The translations under genes and the position numbers were made by a program. From NCBI GenBank assembly GCA_900556845.1, contig USQO01000042.1:1-17140 (forward strand): DNA of 17,140 nt, given 5' to 3'. Below, one piece after another: positions 1 to 8,331 of the stretch. The DNA comes from an uncultured Bacteroides sp. GTDB taxonomy: Bacteria; Bacteroidota; Bacteroidia; Bacteroidales; Bacteroidaceae. The notes under the pieces were generated by a model. That model made no database searches. It was not told the origin of the DNA and saw only the letters and a list, made by a program, of their open reading frames with translations. The stretch's first letter is position 1; every line of letters begins with the position of its first letter.

Positions 1-2
1 TG

Positions 3-104
3 TTTCCACCCGATCCCCGTCAGGAGAAAGACTCCGGCCTTCCTGAACTGGTGGAGGAGATATGCCATGCCATCGGTCTGGAGGAATCCGATACCGAGCG
101 GTAG
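3..104 (+). CDS. C-terminal end of an unidentified protein (partial)
   Basis: An open frame enters from the left edge and stops at TAG 102-104. The 33 visible residues are charged and Pro-rich at first, then read as a short amphipathic helix (LPELVEEICHAIGLEES). I do not recognise the family. Since a group II intron and other mobile-element pieces follow, it may be the tail of a mobilisation or transfer gene, but that is inference from context only. The other forward frames are also short here, so the frame choice is uncertain. Confidence 0.3.
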   Translation, partial: FPPDPRQEKDSGLPELVEEICHAIGLEESDTER

Positions 105-230
105 CGGATGATAGGATACAGACACCTTGAATAAGGGCTTTTAGCCTAAGATAAAGTAAGATAATTGCATGATAATAAGTTTTTTACAGATGTGACTTCT
201 CCTATAAAAGCATTACCTTAGTAGTGTAAT

Positions 231-893
231 GTGCGCCAAGAGGTCACACAAGTAATTGTTCAGCATCGTGTCTGAACCTATTGTTCCATCAATAGTAGCC
301 TGAAGAGGCGTACGTGACTGGCAACGGTCGGGTGCGAAGCCCTCTTGACAACGACGTTCCAACCTAAGCATCATAGGCGAAGAATGTCAAAGCTGACTGA
401 TATGAGTAACCTAAGTGAATCGCCGTACCATCGTGACTATGAATTAGCTCACGGATATTTATGGGCCATTCCAAAAGGCAAGCAGTCAGGATAGTACGCT
501 GTTACATCGTGCTACACGGATGTCGCACTGCTGGTGGATAGGCGGAGTCTAAGTCGGTCGTCAGTTATTTGTGCGAAACTTGGTAAGCCCGTATCTCTCC
601 CGTCAGCCAATAACCGATGGGTGGCCAATTGTAAGAGCGGCCGAATGAGGTGCGGGTAAAGGATTGTGGAGAAAGCGAATGCCATGGTGTAATGCCCTGG
701 ATAAAGGTTTCAACGTCACCCTACGCGAAAGCGGGCAGACTTCCACAGGGTAATTCTTTGTGAAACGAATTGTAGAACTTCAAGTATAAAGAAACAGCAA
801 AGGAACAAGGCGCAAGCCGAGTGTGCATCTTCAGCCGGACGCAAAACCGTGTGGAAAGGAATAGACTTCGCACGATGCGAACGTAAGGTATCA
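231..893 (+). mobile_element. Group II intron, 5' part only (3' truncated)
   Basis: The segment begins with the group II 5' consensus GTGCG (231-235), followed by a long structured non-coding stretch with phrases typical of bacterial group II intron domain I-IV RNA. Examples are the GAGTAACCTAAGTGAATCGCC region near 403-424, the TGGTGGATAGGCGGAGTCTAAGTC region near 531-553, and the GCGAAACTTGGTAAGCCC region near 573-590. It then runs into the first codons of an intron-encoded protein (about 789-890). The homology I recognise ends near 893, and no domain V hairpin or 3' end is visible after it. Without domains V and VI and the reverse transcriptase it cannot splice or move by itself. Family assignment is from remembered resemblance, not an alignment. 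Confidence 0.75.
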
Positions 894-905
894 ATCGTTC
901 ACTGA
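789..905 (+). pseudogene. Remnant of group II intron reverse transcriptase/maturase (N-terminal stub)
   Basis: The frame 789-905 reads KKQQRNKAQAECASS...TVWKGIDFARCERKV and then SIVH and a stop. The 'W..IDF.....V' pattern is the usual beginning of group II intron-encoded proteins, just ahead of the first reverse-transcriptase motifs, which are all missing. Family resemblance ends near 890, so the remaining protein (normally about 400 or more residues) has been lost by deletion or replacement. No convincing in-frame start codon is visible immediately upstream, so the stub is probably not a functional gene. Confidence 0.65.
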
Positions 906-1361
906 CTGCTATGTTCGGTATTAATGCAGACTGAATCCTTAATCATTTATCCAAACTCTTGAAATATCAAAGCCTGATTTAAGTGCAGATAACTGATAGA
1001 GTTTGGATAAATGGAAAGTTTGAATAAAATACATTATTATCAATTTCTACAGATATTTTTCCTTGCGCTCACACCCCACTGCATATTTGAGAAAACAGAA
1101 TGATTTAACATACTATTTTTCATATCCAATCTTTTTTAATACTCCCCATGATAATACTCACTATAAAAAGTCCAATCGAATAATTTTACGCGGTGATAAA
1201 TGAAATTAATAGAAAGCGATTACCTTTGAAGAAAAAGTCTGTAATTTGGTCAAGAGAAAAGTACAATAGGTCAAAACATGGATATTATAATTCGCTTTAT
1301 TTGCACTACCATTTTAAATCTAATTGTATTAATCCTTATTATAAACTTTAATATCTGCACT
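906..1361. other. AT-rich intergenic region
   Basis: This stretch of about 450 bases lies between the intron stub and the start chosen for the chimeric ORF. Apart from the inverted repeat at 944-1013 I see no RNA gene and no strong promoter. TAATTTGG at 1242-1249 is one mismatch from the Bacteroides -7 element TAnnTTTG, but the nearest TTTG (1225-1228) is too close (13 nt) to serve as a -33. The frame of the downstream ORF is open back to ATG 1278, but that extension is AT-rich and hydrophobic and precedes a much better signal-peptide start at 1362. Confidence 0.5.
944..1013. repeat. Perfect 16-bp inverted repeat with 38-nt spacer
   Basis: CATTTATCCAAACTCT (944-959) is exactly mirrored by AGAGTTTGGATAAATG (998-1013). 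No T-run follows on the + strand, so it is not an ordinary intrinsic terminator. It lies between the broken intron and the chimeric SusC ORF. It could be a large RNA hairpin, a protein-binding or recombination site, or the scar of an element end. Confidence 0.7.
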
Positions 1362-3242
1362 ATGAAGAGAAAAGTACTATTAAGCACATTGTTTCTAATA
1401 CTACATTTCACTGTAGCATTAGCACAGCAAGTAACTATTTCAGGGCAAGTGTTGGATGAGAAGAGTGAACCTCTTATCGGTGCCACGATAAATATCGAAG
1501 GTACCACCAATGCAGTAATCACCGATTTAGAAGGAAAGTTCACGATAAAAGTACTTCCTTCTGAAAAACTGGTCATCAGTTATCTGGGATATAAGCCCAA
1601 AACTATCACTATCGGAAAGAACCGAAGATTTGATATCATTCTAGACCCTTCAGTCACAGAGATGGATGAGGTGGTTGTTGTAGGCTATGGTAGCCAGCGA
1701 AAAAGTGATATTGCAACCGCCGTTGCTTCTGTGAATATAAAAGATATTGTAAACAGTAGTTCTACGCAGACGTTGCAAGCACTACAAGGCAAAATCAGCG
1801 GAGTACAGATTATCCCCACAGACGGTTCATTGTCAAGCGGAATGACTTTCAGAATCAGAGGTGTCAACTCCGTCACAGGAGGAACCCAGCCTCTCTTCGT
1901 CATTGATGGTGTACCAATGCCTACTCAACAGATCACCAATGAAGATACCGAAACGGTAAACAATCCTCTGCTGGGACTGAATCCAAATGATATTGAATCC
2001 AATTTGAATTATTGGAATCCTCGTCCTATCAAAAAGGATAATCCATATTTGACCGTCCAAAGGAAGCTCTCTCCACAGACTGTGGAGGATTTCGCCAATA
2101 GACTGTTCATCTACCAGGTAGGAAAAAACAATCATATCGGCTTTCCATTCCGCAAACCCTCCCAGATGGAAATCCTTAACTTTGAAATGAGGAACTATTT
2201 TGCAGAGACCAATACCAATTATAAAGCCTTTGCCACGGGTGGTGACAAGGCACAAAGCTGTTGGATGGCCAATTTTGTTCCTTTTGACAAGGTTACAGAC
2301 ATATATCTCTTTGAATCCGCTATTGACGCAATGAGTTTCTACGAAATAAACCATTATACTAAAGAAACCACATGCGCATTCATAAGCACGGGGGGATATG
2401 TCACCAAATCCCAAATAGAGAATATAAGCCGTATATTCCCATCTGATAAGGTAAAGTGGAATTGTTGCTATGACAATGATGCCAGCGGTAATGGTTTTGA
2501 CATCACCACAGCATATTATCTCAAAGGTGAGGAATGTAAAGCTTTTGCAAGGACCAACACTGGAGACACATATAAGACCATCTATTTAAGTTTCCCGGAT
2601 GGAAACACACAGACCTTCAAAGAAGATGCATTTTCCTCCGGCGAGTATCTTAAACAACATGGTATAGACAATGTAAATATCATCAAACCTTCACGGTACA
2701 AAGATTGGAATGAGCTTCTTGTCTATTACAAAAGATTTGATTTGAACCTGGGTCCAGGAATGAAATTCATCCCGGCTATCGAAAAGACCATATCCCAACT
2801 GAATCTAAGAGGATATGAACAATTGGCCAATAGTATCAGTTCTTCCACAAAAGAACTGGTGGATTCTCTGCTTGAGCAAGCCAATTACTGCATTTCCGCA
2901 CCTCTTGCCGAGAGCGGCGCTTATACTCTTATGGTAGACTGTAATATCTTCATGGGGCTGGACACGATGGTACCGGTACCAAGCAACTTATATGTTATAG
3001 AAAAGTGCACGCAAAAAAAGATATCGGCACATGCCATAAATGAATTTCTTAAAAAAGAATATATAAACATTTTTAGAGACATGAGTTCATCTGATTTCAA
3101 AAATTTTCTAGAGAAAGACATCCTAACTTATACAAAGGGTGCTGTAGAAAAGAATTTTGAGAAAGTGATATTGACTTTCGGATGGAGCCTTAAACCTTCA
3201 ATTCTAAAAAAAAAGAGTTTTGACTTAGAACATGGTATATAG
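1362..3242 (+). CDS. Chimeric ORF: SusC/TonB-receptor N-terminus fused to Toprim primase-like protein
   Basis: This is one uninterrupted frame of 626 residues made of two unrelated parts. Residues 1-213 are a SusC-type receptor start: signal peptide (MKRKVLLSTLFLILHF..ALA|QQ), CarboxypepD_reg-like domain (about 24-100), the MDEVVVVGYG signature (101-110) and the plug domain up to NPNDIES (207-213), where a normal SusC continues IE-[IV]-LKDA. From residue 214 (nt 2001) the sequence changes to a Toprim protein of the kind carried by conjugative or mobilizable elements. It has the acidic motif FESAIDAMSF (Glu318) and YDNDASG (Asp371, Asp373), which are the Toprim Mg-binding motifs. The beginning expected of that family (zinc-binding or helical part) and the entire receptor barrel are absent. 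I chose ATG 1362 because it begins the signal peptide; ATG 1278 would add 28 residues. As it stands the Toprim part would be exported, where a DNA enzyme would be useless, so this is probably a recombination scar rather than a working receptor or primase. An assembly chimera cannot be excluded. Confidence 0.75.
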   Translation: MKRKVLLSTLFLILHFTVALAQQVTISGQVLDEKSEPLIGATINIEGTTNAVITDLEGKFTIKVLPSEKLVISYLGYKPKTITIGKNRRFDIILDPSVTEMDEVVVVGYGSQRKSDIATAVASVNIKDIVNSSSTQTLQALQGKISGVQIIPTDGSLSSGMTFRIRGVNSVTGGTQPLFVIDGVPMPTQQITNEDTETVNNPLLGLNPNDIESNLNYWNPRPIKKDNPYLTVQRKLSPQTVEDFANRLFIYQVGKNNHIGFPFRKPSQMEILNFEMRNYFAETNTNYKAFATGGDKAQSCWMANFVPFDKVTDIYLFESAIDAMSFYEINHYTKETTCAFISTGGYVTKSQIENISRIFPSDKVKWNCCYDNDASGNGFDITTAYYLKGEECKAFARTNTGDTYKTIYLSFPDGNTQTFKEDAFSSGEYLKQHGIDNVNIIKPSRYKDWNELLVYYKRFDLNLGPGMKFIPAIEKTISQLNLRGYEQLANSISSSTKELVDSLLEQANYCISAPLAESGAYTLMVDCNIFMGLDTMVPVPSNLYVIEKCTQKKISAHAINEFLKKEYINIFRDMSSSDFKNFLEKDILTYTKGAVEKNFEKVILTFGWSLKPSILKKKSFDLEHGI

Positions 3243-3429
3243 CATAACAATACAGCATGATACCATAATAGTAGCTGTTTCAAGCAGACATGTTGTCACA
3301 ATTCCTGCCAGGTTTAATGGAATGATTCTCGGGCTTTGGAACTTGATACAGATTTTCGTTGCCTACTGTAATGAGAATCCGAATTGGGTGAGTAATGTCC
3401 GGTCACTGTGGGGTGACCGATTCAAATAG
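3232..3429 (+). CDS. Small hypothetical protein overlapping the Toprim ORF
   Basis: This 65-residue ORF starts at ATG 3232, overlapping the stop of the preceding ORF by 11 bp, an arrangement that allows translational coupling. The product begins with a beta-like segment (SITIQHDTIIVAVSSRHVVTIP) and continues with a hydrophobic helix-like part (GMILGLWNLIQIFVAYC) and a polar tail. I recognise no family. The overlap suggests it came along with the Toprim gene as part of the same mobile element. The alternative is a chance ORF; nothing downstream clearly belongs with it. Confidence 0.4.
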   Translation: MVYSITIQHDTIIVAVSSRHVVTIPARFNGMILGLWNLIQIFVAYCNENPNWVSNVRSLWGDRFK

Positions 3430-3589
3430 GGACAGGTATGGAACGGATGCCTATTCATGCCCCTATTATAGCTGACACATGGACTTTTATACATTCTTGC
3501 ACTTTTTAAGTGGGTAAAAAAGTACTATTTGTATTTTATACAAAAAATTGTTTGCTTAATGAAATGGAACATACATTGCCAATGATATT

Positions 3590-3640
3590 TAATACCTATA
3601 TATAGGTATTAGATGCGTTTTTATACCAAAAAAATGGTAT
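3590..3640. promoter_or_regulatory. Pair of operator-like palindromes
   Basis: A perfect 22-bp palindrome (3590-3611; half-site TAATACC) is followed by a second inverted repeat, ATACCA (3623-3628) with TGGTAT (3635-3640) around an A6 loop. Both contain ATACC/GGTAT half-sites. Their centres (about 3600.5 and 3631.5) are 31 bp apart, close to three helical turns, and a -7-like TAATTTTG lies at 3663-3670. This spacing fits cooperative binding of a dimeric regulator. The function is inferred; in such AT-rich DNA a chance palindrome is possible. Confidence 0.4.
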
Positions 3641-4102
3641 TTTTATAATCTTTTGTAATATCTAATTTTGCGTCCTAAAATAGATCTTTTATCGAAGAGA
3701 GATACAGTTTCCTTATATTTGAACTGGGGCTTCTGTAAAGTGCGATAAATATGAGGCTGGAACGGAGCTATCAGAAGAATTTTGGAGAAAATCCGTTTTT
3801 TAACTTAGTTAGATCTATCAATGAAAATATAAGTATTTATCTGCGTTGTATTAAGATATAGCATATCAGAACTACAACCATCCCGTTTTTTATTTAGATT
3901 TGCAGTTTGCTTTTAATCACTCAAGATCCGTATTACTATGTATGGAACTTAAATAAAGTACTAATATATATTGGATTTTCCTAAATATAATGCAGTTGCT
4001 ATATTGTTAGACAACAGACGGTTGAGGTCTGTGAGATTATGCAACGGCACCAACAAAAACAACATGTATTTTTAATAATTTTAGTTTTGTTACACACAAT
4101 GG

Positions 4103-4135
4103 TTTGTTTTAATTTAAAATTTACATATAATTTTG
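4103..4135 (+). promoter_or_regulatory. Bacteroides-type promoter for the receptor operon
   Basis: TTTG (4103-4106) and TAATTTTG (4128-4135) are separated by 21 nt, matching the Bacteroides sigma-ABfr consensus (-33 TTTG, -7 TAnnTTTG, spacing about 19-21). Transcription would begin near 4141-4144, giving a leader of roughly 20 nt before ATG 4162. Because the element lies inside the longest reading frame (ATG 4039), it argues for the later start codon. Confidence 0.6.
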
Positions 4136-4161
4136 CATTATTAATAAATATGATGTTACTT

Positions 4162-7023
4162 ATGAAAAAAGGTATTTTGGGGTGTAATATTATATACTTG
4201 TTTATACTTATTTGCATAGGAATTGCCCTCCCTATCAAATCGCAAAACAATTACAAAGTAAAACTTACAGGCACTGTTTATGAGTACGACCACAACAACA
4301 AGCGTTTGCCTTTAGAATTTGCAGCTGTGTCTATTCCTGAAATTGCACTAGGGACAACCTCTGATGAAAATGGTAGATACATACTGGAAAACGTACCTAC
4401 TGGTAAAATTCGTATGCAAATTCAATATTTGGGCAAAGTCTCCATTGACACCTTAATAAATGTAAATAAGGATTTGGTTCTTAATTTTACAATGAGGAAT
4501 GAGGATTTTAAGTTGAAAGAAGTTACAGTAACTGCAACCAACAGCCGTTCAGGCAAATCCACATCTTCTCACATTTCCCGCTCTGCTATGGACCATATGC
4601 AAGCGACCAGTTTATATGATGTAATGTCATTGATGCCAGGTGGAATTTCACAGAATCAAGATATGAGTTCGGCACAACAGATTAACATCCGTCAAGTTTC
4701 CAGTTCCAGTGGTCCGGAAGCTCCGATGAATGCTATGGGCACCGCAATAATTCGTGATGGTGCCCCCATCTCAAATAATGCTAATCTATCTGCGATGAGC
4801 CCTACGGTATTAAGTGGTACGGAAACACCCGCTTCATTGGCCGGAGGTGCCTCGCCGGCTGGTGGAACCGATGTTCGTAGTATTTCTACTGAAAATATAG
4901 AGTCTATACAAATCGTTCGTGGTATCCCTTCTGTTGAATATGGTGATCTGACCTCAGGAGCAGTAATTATTAATACAAAAGCTGGTCGTGAGCCGCTACG
5001 TGTCAAAGCAAAAGCCAATCCCAATATCTATCAGGTGTCTATGGGAACCGGTTTTGAACTTGGAAAAAAGAAAGGCGCTTTAAATGTAAGTGCAGATTAT
5101 GCTTATAATACGAATAATCCAATATCCAGTTACCAGCACTATCAGCGTGCCACAACAAAGTTGCTCTATTCAAATACTTTCTTTAATAATAAGTTACGTA
5201 CCAATTCCAGCTTTGATTTTATTTATGGTAAGGATCAACGTGAACGTAATCCTGATGATGAACAAACTAAAACAGCTTCGGAAGGCCGCGATATAGGTTT
5301 TACTTTGAATACCAATGGTACATGGAATATAAATAAGGGCTGGTTAAAAACACTACGCTATGTATTGTCAGGTACGTATATGGATAAAGACAGTTATTAT
5401 GAAACCGTATACAGTTCTGCTACATCTCCTTATTCCATGACCACTACAAACGGTGCGGTACTTAGTAACTTTGCAGGTCAGCATATCTATGATGCCAATG
5501 GTAATCAAATTACTAATTTTGGACCGGAAGACATAAATCATTATGCTGTTTATCTACCAAGCAGCTATTTGGGACACTATGAGATCGATAGTCGTGAAGT
5601 TAATTTGTTTGCTAAAGTGACGAGTTCTCTATTCAAGGCGAGCGGTCATGTAAACAACCGCATCTTGATTGGTGCGGATTTCCGGAGTGACGGTAACGTT
5701 GGTAAAGGAAAAACTTATGACCCAAGTACTCCTCCTTATCGTAGTCAATACGGTCATAATTCATCTTTCCGTCCACGTAACTATAAGGATATTCCTTTCA
5801 TTAACCAATTTGGTGCATATGTGGAAGATAATTTCAAATGGTCCATAAGCGGTACGCATGATTTGAACATTCAGGCTGGTGTGCGTTATGATCATACCTC
5901 AGTAGTAGGAGGCATTTTCTCGCCACGTGTAAATGCATCCATTGATTTGATTCCGAATCTATTAAGTCTTCAGGGAGGTTACGGTATTGCTGCAAAGATG
6001 CCTTCTCTTCTCTATTTATATCCAGAAAATGCATATTTTGAATATATCAATATAAATGAGCTTACCAATGAAAATATTCCGGAAAGCCAGCGCTTGTTTA
6101 TGACTACCACAGAAGTTCGGCAAGTAGATAACTCAGATTTGAAGATTGCCCAAAATCATAAAGCAGAAGTCGGTTTTAATTTACGAGTGGGTAAAACCAA
6201 TCTGAATGTAATAGCTTATAAGGAGCGTCTGAAGGATGGTTATGTAATGAGCCAAACCTTCAACACCTTCAATACATTTATCTACAATGAATACCAGCGC
6301 ACAGAAAACGGGATAGAGCTTAGTAGTAGCCTACCGGTATTGTCTACTTATGCAAAACCAACTAATAATTTAAATATAGAAACTAAAGGTTTAGAATTTG
6401 ATTTGAATATCGGACGTATTGATGCTATCCGTACGGCCTTCCAAATAAATGGCTCATGGATGCGTACTAAGAGTTGGCGTCAGGGTTATAGCTTCTATGA
6501 CAATAGCGAAGATGCTGCTTCAGCCCGTAAACCGGTGGCCATTTATTCTCAAGAAGGCAATGCAAGTTACAAACAACAATTTGTAACGACTTTACGTGCC
6601 ACTCACAATATCCCGCGTATCGGTTTTGTTGTTACGATGACAGCACAAGCTATTTGGCAGCAGTCTAATTGGAATACATTTGGAAACGATTCTATACCTG
6701 TGGGCTATTTAGCATTGGAAGATGCGTCTGTAAATATGTTTCCCAAGGGGAAATATACCACTACCCAGCAAGTAAAGGATGCAGGATATGGATATATGTT
6801 GAATAATGTAAGTCATAATAATGCTATAAAAGAATCATACAGTCCTTATTTTTGTTTTAACTTGAATGTAACTAAAGAAATTAGCAATATGCTACGTGTT
6901 TCTTTCTTTGCCAACAATATGTTCAGAAGTTATCCGCGCAGAGAATCCAAACGTAATCCGGGTTCATATATTCAATTGAATAACCGATTTTTCTTTGGGC
7001 TGGAATTATCACTCACTTTATAA
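4162..7023 (+). CDS. TonB-dependent outer-membrane receptor
   Basis: This is a predicted 953-residue outer-membrane transporter that would import its ligand using TonB/ExbBD energy. Seen in order: signal peptide (MKKGILGCNIIYLFILICIGIALPIKS, 1-27), CarboxypepD_reg-like beta-sandwich (about 33-111, with the GTVYEYD.....LEFAAVSI start), TonB-box-like LKEVTVTA (118-125), plug domain (about 130-275) ending IESIQIVRGIPSVEYGDLTSGAVIINTK, then a beta-barrel rich in alternating aromatic and polar strands to the C-terminus FFGLELSLTL. The plug has an unusual Ser/Gly/Ala-rich stretch (about 216-236). ATG 4162 is preferred over 4039 because it begins the signal peptide and lies just after a promoter. 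No SusD gene follows; a DUF4876-type lipoprotein gene begins 13 bp downstream. The ligand is unknown. The length and CarboxypepD_reg domain resemble SusC-like receptors, but the DEVVVVGYG motif is absent. Confidence 0.93.
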   Translation: MKKGILGCNIIYLFILICIGIALPIKSQNNYKVKLTGTVYEYDHNNKRLPLEFAAVSIPEIALGTTSDENGRYILENVPTGKIRMQIQYLGKVSIDTLINVNKDLVLNFTMRNEDFKLKEVTVTATNSRSGKSTSSHISRSAMDHMQATSLYDVMSLMPGGISQNQDMSSAQQINIRQVSSSSGPEAPMNAMGTAIIRDGAPISNNANLSAMSPTVLSGTETPASLAGGASPAGGTDVRSISTENIESIQIVRGIPSVEYGDLTSGAVIINTKAGREPLRVKAKANPNIYQVSMGTGFELGKKKGALNVSADYAYNTNNPISSYQHYQRATTKLLYSNTFFNNKLRTNSSFDFIYGKDQRERNPDDEQTKTASEGRDIGFTLNTNGTWNINKGWLKTLRYVLSGTYMDKDSYYETVYSSATSPYSMTTTNGAVLSNFAGQHIYDANGNQITNFGPEDINHYAVYLPSSYLGHYEIDSREVNLFAKVTSSLFKASGHVNNRILIGADFRSDGNVGKGKTYDPSTPPYRSQYGHNSSFRPRNYKDIPFINQFGAYVEDNFKWSISGTHDLNIQAGVRYDHTSVVGGIFSPRVNASIDLIPNLLSLQGGYGIAAKMPSLLYLYPENAYFEYININELTNENIPESQRLFMTTTEVRQVDNSDLKIAQNHKAEVGFNLRVGKTNLNVIAYKERLKDGYVMSQTFNTFNTFIYNEYQRTENGIELSSSLPVLSTYAKPTNNLNIETKGLEFDLNIGRIDAIRTAFQINGSWMRTKSWRQGYSFYDNSEDAASARKPVAIYSQEGNASYKQQFVTTLRATHNIPRIGFVVTMTAQAIWQQSNWNTFGNDSIPVGYLALEDASVNMFPKGKYTTTQQVKDAGYGYMLNNVSHNNAIKESYSPYFCFNLNVTKEISNMLRVSFFANNMFRSYPRRESKRNPGSYIQLNNRFFFGLELSLTL

Positions 7024-7036
7024 TGTTTAGGAAGTT

Positions 7037-8308
7037 ATGAAAAAATATTTAATATATTTGTTTACATTGGCAAGTACCCTTTTGATAGGATGCGATTCGT
7101 TCAGGGACATGTCTGGCACAGCAGAAGTGAATCCTATCACAGTGGATGTATATTTGGATATTACCGTTGAAAATATATCCACACTGAAAGATCTGACTGT
7201 AAAGTTCGACAATTACGATGAAGATTTACATTATGTAAAAGAAGTAACTGATAATAGTGTGAAAGTTGACGGAATTATCCCCGGAATTTATTCGGTAACA
7301 GTATCCGGTACAGCGATCGATACAGAAAACAATGAATACTACATCAATGGCAATTCTGTAAATGCGGCATTATTTAAGCATGGTAGCGCATTGAATATTG
7401 AAGTACAAGGGCTTAAAGTGAGCCCATTAATATTCAAGGAGATTTATTATTGCGGTAGCCGTCCGGAAAAAGGAGGAGTCTATTTCCGAGACCAGTTCTA
7501 TGAGATATACAATAACTCTGCTGACATTTTGTATTTGGACGGTATTTATTTCGCAAATTTAACTCCGGGTACAGCTACCACTAAATTACCTATTTGGCCG
7601 GAAGCGGACGGTAATAATTATGCATATGGAGAACGTGTGTGGAAATTTCCAGGAAATGGAACCGAATATCCGTTAGCGCCAGGTGAATCTTGCATCATTT
7701 CTCAATTTGCCGCTAACCATCAGTTGGACATCTATAACCCTCAAAGTCCTATAGACGGCAGTAGTTCTGAGTTTGAGTTTAATATGAATAATCCAAACTT
7801 CCCTGACCAGGCAGCTTATGATATGCAACATGTTTTCTACCAAGGAAAAGCAGAGATGGGAAGTATACCACAATATTTGACATCCGTATTCGGAGGTGCT
7901 TATGTGATTTTTCGTGTTCCTGAAGGAGAAGCTTGGGATCCGGTCAACGATGAAAATATGAAGACAACAGATCTTAGCAAACCGAACAGCAATGTTTATT
8001 ATGCAAAAATACCTATTAAATATGTATTGGATGCTGTTGAAGCAGTAAACAATGAGTCAAAGATGAATGCAAAACGTGTCCCCGGTGTACTTGATGCAGG
8101 TATTACTTGGGTAGGAGCTACTTATTGCGGTTTAGGTATTGCTCGCAAATTGTCCACAGACGAAGAAGGTAATCCTATTATTCGCGAAGAAACAGGTACA
8201 TATATATATCAGGATACAAACAACAGTACGGATGACTTTGAACGTGGCGTTGTTCCTGTAATGCGTCGTAATGGAGCAAAAATGCCTTCATGGAATCACA
8301 CATTGTAA
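7037..8308 (+). CDS. DUF4876-type outer-membrane lipoprotein
   Basis: This is a 423-residue predicted lipoprotein. The signal peptide ends in the lipobox LLIGC, with Cys19 as lipidation site, followed by acidic DSFRD, which resembles the surface-export signals of Bacteroidetes lipoproteins. Residues about 30-125 look like a beta-sandwich (VDVYLDITVENIS....IIPGIYSVTVSGTA). Residues about 132-200 (FKEIYYCGSRPEKGGVYFRDQFYEIYNNS..LYLDGIYFAN) resemble the lamin-tail-like beta fold of DUF4876 proteins. The gene sits 13 bp after the receptor and 23 bp before the next barrel gene, in the place where a SusD lipoprotein would follow a SusC receptor. It may therefore be the receptor's surface ligand-capture or lid partner; that is inference. 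DUF4876 is assigned from remembered sequence style and neighbourhood, not a profile search. Confidence 0.8.
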   Translation: MKKYLIYLFTLASTLLIGCDSFRDMSGTAEVNPITVDVYLDITVENISTLKDLTVKFDNYDEDLHYVKEVTDNSVKVDGIIPGIYSVTVSGTAIDTENNEYYINGNSVNAALFKHGSALNIEVQGLKVSPLIFKEIYYCGSRPEKGGVYFRDQFYEIYNNSADILYLDGIYFANLTPGTATTKLPIWPEADGNNYAYGERVWKFPGNGTEYPLAPGESCIISQFAANHQLDIYNPQSPIDGSSSEFEFNMNNPNFPDQAAYDMQHVFYQGKAEMGSIPQYLTSVFGGAYVIFRVPEGEAWDPVNDENMKTTDLSKPNSNVYYAKIPIKYVLDAVEAVNNESKMNAKRVPGVLDAGITWVGATYCGLGIARKLSTDEEGNPIIREETGTYIYQDTNNSTDDFERGVVPVMRRNGAKMPSWNHTL

Positions 8309-8331
8309 TAATTAACTAAAAAGACAGAACA

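Larger units (their letters stand above)
3430..4161. other. Intergenic region upstream of the receptor operon
   Basis: About 730 AT-rich bases separate the mobile-element debris from the receptor operon. The region contains a 22-bp palindrome (3590-3611), a smaller inverted repeat (3623-3640), -7-like promoter elements (TAATTTTG 3663-3670 and TAGATTTG 3895-3902, both without a good -33), a short hairpin (ACAGAC 4014-4019 with GTCTGT 4027-4032) and a proximal promoter (4103-4135). A possible 36-codon ORF (3751-3861) has no recognisable features. No tRNA or riboswitch was recognised. Confidence 0.55.

Noticed and set aside
1362..3242. Functional multidomain receptor-primase
   Set aside because: The fusion removes the receptor barrel and the primase N-terminus and would export a DNA-acting domain; a rearrangement scar is more likely.
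3425..3467. AATAGGG/CCCTATT inverted repeat as terminator of the small ORF
   Set aside because: The stem is only 7 bp with a long loop and no T-run follows.
3751..3861. 36-codon ORF (MRLERSYQKNFGENPFF...)
   Set aside because: It has no recognisable family and no supporting signals beyond a distant -7-like element; chance is likely in this stretch.
3895..3902. TAGATTTG as a second promoter for the receptor
   Set aside because: It matches the -7 consensus but has no TTTG or TTG 19-21 nt upstream.
4162..8308. Standard SusC/SusD pair
   Set aside because: The receptor lacks the DEVVVVGYG motif, and the following lipoprotein has no SusD-like TPR/helical sequence; it looks like DUF4876.
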